Shown in pieces: positions 44,801 through 55,360 of a stretch of 64,000 bases of DNA; position 1 is the stretch's first letter, and each line of letters begins with the position of its first letter. The notes under the pieces were generated by a model, which was not told the origin of the DNA, searched no databases, and saw only the letters and a program-made list of their open reading frames with translations. Both the position numbers and the translations under genes were made by a program. Source of the stretch: Klebsormidium nitens (Eukaryota > Streptophyta > Klebsormidiophyceae > Klebsormidiales > Klebsormidiaceae); assembly GCA_000708835.1 (NCBI GenBank), contig DF236985.1:62001-126000 (forward strand), in the 5' to 3' direction.

Positions 44801-47400
44801 TTTCTCCTGGTCTTCCTATACGATCTAAAACCGTAAGCTGCTTCTTATGTTGACTTTAAATACTCGGCTGGCCGAGGATCTTGGTCACAAAGTCCCGCCT
44901 CAAATCTGGAGGGAAGCCATCTAGGACGTTGCGCTGTTAAACGTTCGCTTCAAATTAGTGGATTATTACTTTAGGCCTTGAAACGTTAGCTCGACATTGC
45001 TTCTCAAAAGGCCGAGGTGTCCATGCAGCCCATTCATTAGACGGGGTACCCGTCTACGCTCAGGCGACCAGATCGCCTTTCACGGGGTTAGCTGGGTCCC
45101 CGAAAGCAGAGTTGGACACGATGTGTGGGCCGTCGGGTTGACGTTTTCTCAAAGGACAAGTGTGCACGAGTGTCATCGCCCTTCTTTATAGCGCCTCAAG
45201 CTTGAAAAGTACGCGCGCCTCACATTCATTCGTACGCGCGCAGATGGACCTGTACGGTGTAAACGGGTTCTTGGAGGCTCTCCCCACGACTCCGCCACTG
45301 TCGCTGCACCACCTGCCGGCAAACCCGGCGGTGTTTCCGGACATGGACCAAATGGGCGCCATACGCCGCCTGGTCAAGGTGAGGGCCTGTTCACACCGGC
45401 GGCTCTCACATGGACGGTAGTCAGTGTCTCGATGATTGGGAAGCTTTCAGAGCGTGGTTAGACCGGGAGGGAGGATTAGGAACGAGAGACAGTCGCGGCA
45501 ATATGGTTGTACGCGAGCTTATCATCAGGCTTTCTTGGCGGTCCCATATCCTGGTTGGTTGTTGATTTTACATTGTTGTAGAAGATCCTCGTAGATATTC
45601 TATACGCGTTTCCAAGTCCGGGCTATCGGATGGTAAGCACACCTGTGTGGACAATAAACGCTGCGCCTACTAGGCCATAACCGCCAACTAATCTGGTATT
45701 TCCCCCAATCCCCTGGATTCTTTCTCATTTTTCTTCCTCCTGTTTCCCATCTCTTCGCATTTGCCCTCTCTTCTTCGATCTTTGTTACTCTAATTCTACC
45801 CCTGTTGGCTTCATTTCATAATCCTCCTCTCTCCCTCCGGTCCCTTTCCTCTTCTCTCCTTGTCGTTTACTTTCGATGGCGTTTCAGCTGACTTAGCTTC
45901 CGGATTCTGCGCACGCAGGGCATGGCGGCCGCGCCCGCGCTCTTCCTACAGCAGGCGCTGTGCTTCGACCCCACGCGCAACGCGACGCTGTCCGTCGCGT
46001 GGGGCTACTCCGTCAAGGTCTTCGCCGGAATCCGGTGTGTGCGCGACCTCGTGCGGCCAGCGCGGACCTTCGGCATCATGGCGTAAGCGAACTTTTAACG
46101 TTGTACAAACAAGCGACACGAATAAGGGATCTGCCAAAGGCCGTTCTATCCATGTTGAAAGAAGACTTAAGGTCCTCAAGAAGTGACTTCGTAGTGATTA
46201 ATCTCGTTGTTGTCTTACTTTCTTTCTACCCAGATTTAGCGTCGCAAAAGGTCCTCGAAACCTGGGTCCGAATTGTGCTGGTCAAGTAGCGTGAGCCGTT
46301 GATGGACAGTATCGGGTGATGGGCGTCTCACCTCTTTTCGGACAGTACAAACACGATTACCGGTCAGGCGGAAAGTTGACGAAACGGGTACGACGAAGAA
46401 ATCCTATGAGTCGCTGACAGTTGTTCCGCAAAATCCACAGACATTTGCTGCCTTTTGGAGCCGTGTTTGCGCCTTTGGAAAGAGTCCAAGTCTTTGTTCT
46501 GGCGAACGCAAATCTAACGCATAGGTCCGGTAAATTCTCCACGCACGGGTTCAGACGCGGCGCTCGAAAGGACTTGGGCTGCTTGGACCTTCTGGAACTA
46601 ATGCTCGCGAATGGGCCCTATCATTTTAAGCCGCTCGCAAGCGTTTCGAAGCTGATGTTATCTCCAAGGCCCTCTTGCTGATAGCATATTCTGAAGCAGA
46701 ATCCGGCTTCTTATCACTGCAGGCACGGGTTCGGGGACAACCCCGCCAACCTTGCGATGGACACGCGGACGCCCGAGCCGTGGGCCACGTCGCAGGTGAC
46801 GTCACCTTCACACTTCCATACGTGGGCAACTTTAGACGCCACTTCGCAAAATGAAGTACCCACCACTTCGCAAACTGAAAGCGTAAACCGCTCCCTGGAT
46901 ATGTTCGGAAAGACTGCGGAATGAAAAGGTCTAAGCGTGAAAGAGACAGAGCAGCTCAGAAGGAGTGAGAATAGATCGAGCACCGCTGCTCCGAATCTAT
47001 CTTACAGAAAAGCCGTCTAAACATTCTCACAAGGAATTGAATAATTCCTGTCATCTTGCAGTGCGGCCTTCCTTTCGTGCTCCACGTGGACAGCGTCTCC
47101 CAGATCGACGGCCAGTACGTCGAAAGCACGTACAGCCGCCACGTGGCGTCCAATCAGACCGAGTGCGCGGCCGCCATCGCGCGGCTGAATCGGGTTAGGG
47201 TCATCGCGGAGAAGACGTTTAGGCCTAAACCTGGTGGGTTAAGCAGGGGTTCCATGACCAGACGGTTGTGCTGCCATTCGATGGTCTACCAAGAAGGGAC
47301 GGGGGAGATGCAGCTGGAACTGGGTCAGTGCAAACCCGGGCAAACCATTGCGACGCCCGTAACCGATCTGGGAAAGTTGCAAGTCGGCCCTCGCAACTGA
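41877..47400 (+). CDS. DUF604 / GT31-like type II membrane glycosyltransferase, nine visible exon blocks, N gap inside
   Basis: Exon blocks: 41877 into the gap, gap end to 42677, 42966-43040, 43831-44006, 44515-44764, 45244-45378, 45919-46082, 46723-46795, 47062-47400 (TGA). Phase fits at every visible junction. The N-terminus has a short basic tail and one membrane anchor (PLLVLTGLCILSLLSVVAGW), as in Golgi type II enzymes. Family hallmarks follow in order: TLRHVSFELASSISTWPSR with KLWWRPGQTRGHVWID, VSEDVSRF, the nucleotide-sugar motif VRWFVMGDDDTIF, IAFGGGGFAVSAPLA, ELGVSVTSERGFHQ, LSLHHL, a Trp-Gly-Tyr segment VAWGYSV, and near the end RRLCCHSM. Plant DUF604 proteins resemble Fringe/beta-1,3-galactosyltransferases; the acceptor is unknown. 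An in-frame ATG at 41763 is an alternative start, but the one at 41877 gives the usual short cytosolic tail. Intron 3 carries a ghost of exon 43831-44006. Confidence 0.88.
42001..42291. other. Assembly gap, 291 N
   Basis: A run of 291 N lies just after the membrane anchor of the glycosyltransferase gene. 291 is a multiple of three, so the frame appears continuous, but the true gap length and any intron within it are unknown. The flanks are GC-rich (CTGCAGGACC before, CCGGGCCGGC after), a usual reason for sequencing dropout. Confidence 0.99.
43683..43750 (+). pseudogene. Ghost copy of the start of a glycosyltransferase exon
   Basis: The sequence from 43683 (TTGCAAGTCTCCGAGGACGT) matches the acceptor and first 60 bases of the true exon at 43821-43890 (TTGCAGGTCTCCGAAGACGT), 139 bp downstream. 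The copy's acceptor reads GCAAG rather than GCAGG, so the AG sits one base off, and a short indel breaks the frame. It lies in the intron just before the true exon. A further similarity (CAAACGCTCCT at 43603 and 43765) suggests an older round of duplication. Confidence 0.8.
45720..45866 (+). other. Long pyrimidine tract in a glycosyltransferase intron
   Basis: About 145 bases that are nearly all C and T in short runs, lying 50-200 bp upstream of the acceptor at 45918. It may act as an extended polypyrimidine tract. A similar CT-rich run lies at 58600-58680 in an intron of the alpha/beta hydrolase gene. Confidence 0.6.
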
Positions 47401-48341
47401 GTGACAAGCGGCTTATACTTTTTTACGACGTCCGATCTGAACGTCAATCCAACCAATCTTTCTTTAGGGCGACGTCTCCTTTTGATCAGGTTGACGTAGC
47501 CTGCCGCCAGCACGCAAGGGGTCAGTGGACGGACGAGAAAAGCTTCGAGACTCGCATCATTGGCTCGGGAAACGTCGCGGCAAAGACCATTACGCGACCT
47601 TTCCGCCAGCTAGATGTTGGTCATGGTCGATTTCTTTGAAGTTGCCAAAGAGTCAAACTTGCCGCCATGCGCGAGCTCCGGCCACATGCTTAGCCAACCT
47701 GGGCGTATTATGTTCGATACGCACTAGCTCTCAGGCCGTCTTCTTAAGCAGCTCGTGAATGGCGGGTGGTCCATTGATCTATATTCGCGAACGGCCTTAT
47801 TCGCAGCTGTGTGAAAAGAGTAATTGACCATGTTGCGCCTTCATGTAGCGAGAAACGCACACATATACCGAGCTAGCAGTATCATACTCCTCGAATCGAA
47901 TTCAGTGCACATGCGAGAATCTTGTTGGACGTCATTGACCAGTGACCACAGGACTAGTTATCCAGCGCGCGCCGGAACTGCATTACGGAAACGTACGCTT
48001 GAAAGTGACAAGGCATGAGTGGCCGCCGACCGTTGGCCCGGTCTATGCTTATGCATGCGCTGATCAAACGATCTTTTCTGAGCAAGAGGTTTGCATGCAA
48101 AAGCGGCATGATCGCTTTTGCAGGATTTTTCGAACCCGCTCGTGCGCACGGCACATGGTTTCCCGATAAAGCGTATCATCTCATTCCATCGGTGATCACC
48201 GTGCAGGCTGTTGCCGTTTCACTCTTGCTAGATCACGTTATGGGTCATGAGAGAACGTGGGTTCCGCAAGAGTCGCGAAAGAACGTGGGGCCGACCAACA
48301 GGGTTGGAACAGCACGTTGCGGTTTGTCCATGATCTCGGGT
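47401..48341. other. Intergenic, between converging genes
   Basis: The glycosyltransferase gene ends at 47400 and the SET gene ends at 48342 from the other side. I see no splice-supported coding sequence. The stretch should hold both 3' untranslated regions. Confidence 0.55.
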
Positions 48342-51300
48342 CTACTTATCTCTCCCGAGCACCTTCTGAAAGAACTTCCCGGGCGCCGATACGATCGACT
48401 CCACTTGGTCGAACATCTCGATGATGTCAGCGTTCGGATCCTGCACGGCCGCAGCCACCGTCAGCCGCCACCTTCACGATGACTACCGTACTGCCATGGT
48501 GCTTTCGCACATAGAATCACCGCCTTTTACCCCTGGCGAGCTAATCTGCTTGGTGCGACACATCAACATTCGCAAGGAACCCTGAGGAATTCTGAGGGGC
48601 CAAAAACAGCCCATCTAGCAGGTAAACTAGGGCAAAGAAGACTGTAGATGTATTTGTGCGGAGATGCAAGAACCTTTTTATTCTTCTTACTGCGAGCTTG
48701 GGGTGCGAAAAGGGTTTGGCAGTACGGCAGAGCAGAGCCAGCTTCATGCATCGCATGACACATGTCCGTCGGTGAGTGGCAGACTCTTCAACCAGGGACC
48801 GCTGACCAGAACGCGCACGAAGTCCGTCGAAAGAATCCGAAAAACCTGCCGATGGTTCATTCTGCTGGACTCTCCGTCTGTCCAACTCCGGAATGTAACA
48901 AGCCGCGTGTCAGACAAACCCAATCGCAGCGAGACACGTGTCCTCACCTGCATTCCCCCCGACTTCGTGGGCACTCCCCTAATGGGCGCCAGCCTGTTCC
49001 GAACGGCGGTCATGGTGCTCTGAAGGATCCGCTGCTCGCCGATCCGAAGCTGACACGCCAGTCGGCCCTCGGGGCTAAGATCCTGCGGATCAAACGAACA
49101 ACTAGAGTTGGGCGGCTTCGAAAAACTTGCTCCAAGAATTGAGTCTGTGTTGAGCGAGGGTTGACATAGTGCATTCTTTCTTCCCTACCTTGGAAAGGGC
49201 GTTCTCAAGAGAGAAGCAGCTCGTAATAGTGAATGCCAGGTGCGCAGCTTCAAGGTCGCCCAAAGTGGATCACCATCGACTTAGCACTGTCGGTATCTCA
49301 GTTGCTTTTGCGCACAAACCCATTGCAGCATTCTTCGTTCCTTAAAAAAGCTTGCTTCAAAGCTGAGCAAAGAAGAGAAGGCGGCATCCTTTGCGATCAC
49401 AACACTCGGGTGACTCCTTCCGAATGCCACAGCTCGTCGACTGTAAATAAAGTAAGTCACTCAGTTGCAAACTCGCAAAGTCTCAAAAGCCTCAAACGCT
49501 AGCACCCTAAAACCGTAAAACCCTCGTTTATAACCTGACGCGCCGACGTACCCGCGTGTTGAGCAGGCGCATTTCGTCCTCGGTCTGGTTCTCATAGCTC
49601 TGCAGGCGCTCCCGCATGTCGGCCATGAGCAGCATCAGGATCTCGTACTCGTTCTCCTGCAAGAGGCGGAGTTTCAGGAATTCAAAGTCTGGAAATGTTC
49701 CGGATTTCGCCAACTCACTATCACAAGTGACAAGATATCGAAGTTCCGAGGTGAAAAGAGCGGAACAGAAGAGCAAAAGAAAGCTCGGCGAGATGGCAGC
49801 TTATACGGATGCAAGTCGCAGAAAGCTGCTTGCCCAATTCAAGCGCAAGCGACCTCGGTGTCGCATCAAATGTCTTTAGGATGGTGAAGAGATTGAATGC
49901 TCTGCCAAGTTTGCTGGGTTAGGCTATTCGTTCACAAACCAGAGAGTGTGGCCCTCGCGTCTCAGCAACGCAATCAAACGAGTATACTCATTTGTCTGAT
50001 TTCGGAAGCCACCAATACGCAAAAACAACGTCTGAAGTTTCCCAAGCATCAACTGCTACTGATTGAGCTGATCGAGCTTCTTTCGTCGCTCAGAACAGGA
50101 GGAGGTCTTGATGGTTGAGGAGATGACGTAACCCTCAAGCACCGTAATATTTGTTTCTCACCTGGCTAACCACCATGTCTTTCTCGAAGTTGACCTTGGG
50201 GAACTGCGCCGGGTCTTGTAATCGGGACAACCGCAGGTACACTAGCAACTGCGGAGCGAAACTTCGGCGTTTACATTTCACGCTAAGAGCCCTGATCAAA
50301 ATCGCAATCTCAGCTGTCGTCAAGCGTCGGAGAGAGTGCTAAAGGATACTTGTCAAGGTAGTTTCTCAGGCTCTAATGCTGTGCATTGCCTGCAGACATT
50401 GATGAAGTGGGAGAGGCCTACGAAAGAGAACCCGCTTGTCTGCACAAAAAGATCGGCGGCTGAGACTGTTCTCCACGGCGACGCAGCACCCGCCACTTCA
50501 CCAATAAAATCGCCCTGCCAAGCTTCAGTCACGGCGACACACTGGCGATTGCTTTACTTGAGTGGTCGCCCTGAGAATCAGCTGCCCACCTGGGTGGGGA
50601 AACGGTTGAGGAGCAGCGGAAAGAGCTCCTTCACACCAAAGCCCGCCTGCTCGACGATCTGCTGCTTGAAGCCCATCAGGCGGTCGGTGGGAAGGAGCTC
50701 CGCGGGCTGGAAGAGGCAGTCGTTCGAGTTGTTTGGATCCACGAAACCGTAACTGCGAATGAAAAGTGCTGTAGGGGTTGATTTTGGGCCACCGAGAGGG
50801 TTCAAAAACGTTCTGTTCACTGGGCTAGAGGAAAGAACGGGCAACAAAGTAGGAAAATGACAAGCAAGTAGGAACATCTCACAGGTTGCAAGAGCTCGAC
50901 GGAGGGAGGTGTAGAAGGAAGAGTCGCCGTCAAGGTCGAATAGCGGATTCTCTGCGGTCGGAACAAGAGAAAACGCCACAAGAAAGAGAGAAAGCGACGT
51001 GGCACTGACCTCAACGTCAGCATCACGTCGGCAACATGAGACTACGTCTCAACATTCAAGCAAACCCTGAAAACATGCCAGCTTCACCGGGCTCGCAAAG
51101 AGCAATGGAAACAGCCAACTGATGGCGATACACCTGGAACACATAATACGCTTTAGCTGCTTGATGGGCCCCTCTTCTTTTCGCAGGAAGCTAGGCTTCG
51201 AAGAGTCCTCACTTTATCAGCAGCTCTGAGTTCGGTTTGTCGGCCCCATACGTGACGACGACTTCGTCCCCCGGTTGGTAGTCTCGGTCGGCGGTAAGAA

Positions 51301-54300
51301 CCACCGCGTTCTCATCGGCGGAGAAGTCTAAGGAGGCGGTGGAGTCGCTCGCGTGGTTTATGCAGTCAGCAAAGGGGACCTGCGGAGTGCAGCAAAGTGC
51401 TCTTGAAGCCTCCTCTTCGTTGAATGCGCGAAATCCGCTTTTCGTGTATTTCTTTCTGCCTTTGCTGTCCCGATGAAAATTACAGAACAGTTTTGTTGGG
51501 CACCAAAGCAGAGTGAGTCTGCTTGAAAGTTTCCATTACAAAGGGGTGAGAAGAGGGAAAGGCTTCTTACAGTGTTTAACCAGCCATGCGAGTAAGAAAG
51601 GAGAGCAAATTGAGCCGGTCAAAGGAAGCGGCAAGAGCGCCGGTCGGTCATAAGCGCGTTATTTGAAAACCATAAAGCACTCCGTTGTCTGCTCGACATC
51701 GAGAGGGATTGGCACTCTGCAAACGACTCCTCGGAAAGCGAAGGTCTTTCAGAAATCAACAGAAAACAGAAACTTGCTTGGAGGCGAGAGCGAGAAAAGG
51801 TCCCCAAATAAGACCGAAGATTAGAAGCCTCGTTGAAACCAAAGGAACCTCAATTCCGGTCAGGACGAAGCAGAAATGCAGAAGTCGTCTTAAAGTAGGG
51901 GTCGAATCTCACGTTGAAGCGAACTTCGTCGACTTGCCGTCCGGATATTTGCCGGTCGCCCTTGCTCCGTCGATGACTAAATGTGCCGTCTGTCAACAGC
52001 CAAGTCCTACTTTAGTTTTTTAAAAAGCAAAGGTAACTTTCTCACCAGAGCAAAGCAGTCCGCGGAGGGCAGGAACACAACGCGCGAGAGCACGACGGCG
52101 AACGTCTCCTTGAAGGCTTCGAAGGAGAAGAAGGGCGGCAGGAACAGCTCGGGGTCGCCCGAAAAGAACGTCGACAGCTGCGCGTATTCGGACTCCACCG
52201 CGCGCAGCCGCTCTTGGACGTCCGCTGAAATAAGCAATTTTACAGTTTCAGGCTTTTTGATTGGAGCAGATGAGACGTAGCAGGTCCGAGAAGAATGTCG
52301 ACAGCTGTGCCTACTTGGACCCTACCGCAGGAGCTGCTTCCGGACGTCCGCTGAAGTAACGGGTAACACGCTGCATAATTTGAATTCCAGGACTCAGCAA
52401 TCGAGGAGAAACGATGAAGCAGCTCCGAAATAATGGTCGACAAGGCGCATTGAGCGGACTCCGAGTACAACAACCACTAAGGAAATTAGGTCACAGATTT
52501 CTGAGTTCCGGGATGGAGCACTTGAGGGTAGCTACTACGAACCAGTCGAGGATTTCCCGGTGCAAATTCCAGGAGGCTCATTCACATCACGCCGTACCAG
52601 AGCTTCATAAAGAGTGAGTGTATCCACACTCATCCAGCACAGGGTTTCCTTTCGGCAGCCCGTTCTGCCGTGGGATCGTTGTAGGAAGCTCCCTCAGTCT
52701 ATTTACAGGCGCATTCGAACCGTACCCAAGTAGAGCCGAATGGAGGGCTAGTGTGTTCAAACTCACCCAGGACGGGGGATCCCCTGAGCAGCTCGTTCTG
52801 CTTTTCGGACGTCCAGAGCAGGGGGCTGCGCGTCCGCTGCGGGAACATTCGGACGAACGGCCACCAGCCGGACTGCTCCCCCAGGGACCGCTCGTACATC
52901 ACCCAAAGCGTCAGCCCAATGACGTCACCCCGGCCTGAGGGTGGAAGCTGAACGTGTCAGAATCAGTTGGTTTCAGAAGCTCTTGACATCGAAAATTGAG
53001 AATGTCCTTGCCCTTAAAAGAACAATCGGATTGTGAGCCTGATCAAAAAAAATCGTACGGCTCCTCGTAGCGAGTTTGCAAACGCGTGTTGCAAGCGGCA
53101 AGGTTTAGCAACATTTCTGGGGACCTCCTCTCTCTCAGAAGTTCTCCACATTTCCCTCAAAGGATGGTTACTGGTTCAACCGGGTCATGCTACATCAGTT
53201 CTGCCGCAAAGTAAATCTCCCCGACGAAACTAAACCGATCCAATCATTGCCCTGATGTTGTAAGCTGCTCTGCCCAGTATGCAAAGTAGGGGCGCTTTTC
53301 AAGCCAATGACAATCGCTGTTCCTCTTTTGCCTTCCTTCTAACCTCTGGCTGGATTCAGGGCAGAAAGTCTTCCCAGCTACTCAGCCTAGCAATCTGTCT
53401 TTAGGTGGGCCGGCTCAGAAAACAATTTAAAATCGAGAAGTCGCTTTGACAACCAGAGCAAGACCCTGGAAGTAAGTAGCCCAGACTGACTTTTGCAATC
53501 ACAATCAACAAGAAACTCTCAAGAAGATAGTGCTCTTTGAGTATCTCGCAAAGGGTGAGCAGCCGAGAGTCCCTCGAAAGAACTCTCACCTTCCGCAATG
53601 TTTGCAACAACGGGGTGATTGGCCACGTCGACCCCCGTCACCGTCAAATGCTCGGGGACTTGCAACGCAACCTCGCCCTTCAGGATTACCCGCTTGGCTT
53701 TAACCCCGAGCCCTTTTGGGCCGACGTCCGCAATCTCAACAGGCTGCATAGGACGAATTACTGACGTCAGCATTAGGGGTGATGACAATTGCCGTTTGTC
53801 AAATTTGACAAGAATGATGCTCAAAAAATTCATTTCTTAGGCAGCCGAATGTGAAAAGAACTCCGTCTGATTTGCAAAGCTTTGCGTGTCTGTGAATCTT
53901 CTTCCCGCTCATACCCCAGGAGCCCAGTACTCAACCTGCCCCTCTGAAAAGAATCGACAATCCGTACTTTCCATATTCTCCTACACTCACAATGCAAACG
54001 TTACACCTCAAGGCCTTTCCAGCAGCATTGCAGAAAATTGAAAGTGGGACCTCGTACTAGACGTCAATAAGTCACGTATACTGGAAACAAGATATCAAAG
54101 AAGGTGAGTTCCACGTACTTGTTCTGGCAGCCCGCTCTCCCCTAGCCACGCCTCTAGTTCTGAGCCCCACTCCGCTTTCCGCTCGTCCACAGGCGCTTCC
54201 GTTTTCACCGCTCGCAATCTCCCAAACCTTTCTCTGCTTCTGCTGCTAGGTTCTTTCCAATGGGTTTGCAAACCCGTTCTACTAATGCTAGTCGAGGGGG

Positions 54301-54586
54301 ACAGCACCTTAGGCTGGTTGAGAGACGCAATTGGGTTTGCGCAATGAAAGCGTGAACACTCTCTTTGGCGGTGCGAGCTGCCCGAAGCTCGCCTTCCGTG
54401 CAAATGCTGTTCGGAAGAAGCCTGAGCGCTGCGGTGGGAGTGTTGAAGTAGAGTGCGGGAAGTTGCTGCTTGCACAAAATGTTCTAAGCTGCTTCGAAAT
54501 GATGGCGCACCCGAGCAGGGGCATGAAAGTTTCTCCATTAGCAGACTCGGGTCCGACAAGAACCGACCGAGCTTAGTGGCCGCCAT
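48342..54586 (-). CDS. Plastid SET-domain lysine methyltransferase, Rubisco LSMT type, ten exons
   Basis: Exons: 54586-54119, 53743-53590, 52934-52767, 52224-52046, 51379-51213, 50752-50590, 50248-50162, 49656-49552, 49082-48948, 48440-48342 (TAG). Phase fits at all nine junctions; 574 aa. Exon 1 encodes about 110 residues rich in Ser, Arg and His before ELEAWLGESGLPEQ, like a plastid leader. The split SET domain shows GPKGLGVKAKR, the insert region EQSGWWPFVRMFP, then ALVPFADCINHAS (the NHS SAM-binding motif), PGDEVVVTYGADKPNSELL and INYGF with the catalytic tyrosine. The C-terminal helical substrate-binding domain ends with LRIGEQRIL, LAPIRGVPTKSGGMQ and DPNADIIEMFD. Enzymes of this family trimethylate lysines on Rubisco large subunit or fructose-bisphosphate aldolase; the target here is unknown. 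An in-frame stop right after the eighth exon would give a false C-terminus at 49528. Confidence 0.9.
52150..52450 (-). repeat. Ghost copies of the start of a SET-gene exon
   Basis: The acceptor side of the exon at 52224-52046 is duplicated into the preceding intron. The landmark GTCGACAGCTG of the true exon (near 52170) recurs at about 52297 with the whole neighbourhood from the exon to GGACGTCCGCTGAA and the intron. It recurs more weakly near 52436 (GGTCGACAAGGCGCA, CGGACTCCGA). Spacing is about 127 and 139 bp. The first ghost retains the acceptor AG (CTTCAGCGGACG on the minus strand) but has frame-breaking changes inside. Confidence 0.8.
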
Positions 54587-55360
54587 CTTGTGACCGCTGT
54601 TCCTTGCCCCAGCGGAGAAGCCAGTAGCTTTCTTCTCCCAACCCTGATGACCTAGCGGGCTAGAGCTTGCCCTGCTGACCGGACAGCTGCTTTGCTGGAC
54701 GCAGTACGTGGGATCCTCAGGCTCAAGTGCAAGGACAAGTGTGTGAGAACAAGCAGGCTCGAAATCCTGCGGAAAATGGTGTATGGGAACGGGAATGGAA
54801 ATGGTAATGGTTGTGACCAGATTTCGACCGTCAGTCAAACCTCTATTTGAGAATCGGACCATTGTTCAACCGATGGCTCGAGCCCGTTTCTAAAGCAGGA
54901 CAACCAGAATGATCCACGACGTACTGGAAACCAGCAACATGAGCATTCTGTGCATCGCTCTAGTTCAGGCGTCTGCTGGAAAGCTGTTCATGCAAAAGCA
55001 CATCCCTCCCACATTCTGTTCCCACCAGCTCATGGAGGCGCATTGTGATGTGCAGAAGCACAAAATGAACTCACACGTGAGAAGTAGGTAGGAGGGAACA
55101 CTACCTAGCTGCGAGTTTGAAGCTGGGCGCAAATCTTAAGACGTTCTGCTGGCTCTGCTGGGAGCTGTGCAAGTGTCAAGGCAATATTTTATCCCAGAAG
55201 TGCTCCTTAGTTGCATTCTCTCGGCACACTGCGCAACGTGCTCGCGTTGCGGTCATTGCTAACCCCATTGCAGAATTGCGGCTTCAGGGCGATTAGACGT
55301 CCTCAAAGCAGTCTGCAATTGGAGCTTTCCTCAAGGGCTGATCAGAGAACGGCAGCACGG
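54587..55360. promoter_or_regulatory. Shared divergent upstream region, SET gene and alpha/beta hydrolase gene
   Basis: Two nuclear genes for plastid proteins start 774 bp apart and are transcribed in opposite directions. No obvious TATA box on either strand. Compact divergent pairs like this often share a promoter, but that is inference. Confidence 0.4.

Noticed and set aside
49528-49551. Stop at 49528 as the end of the SET gene
   Set aside because: A GTACGT donor at 49551 leads in phase to two further exons with the conserved C-terminal motifs of the family.
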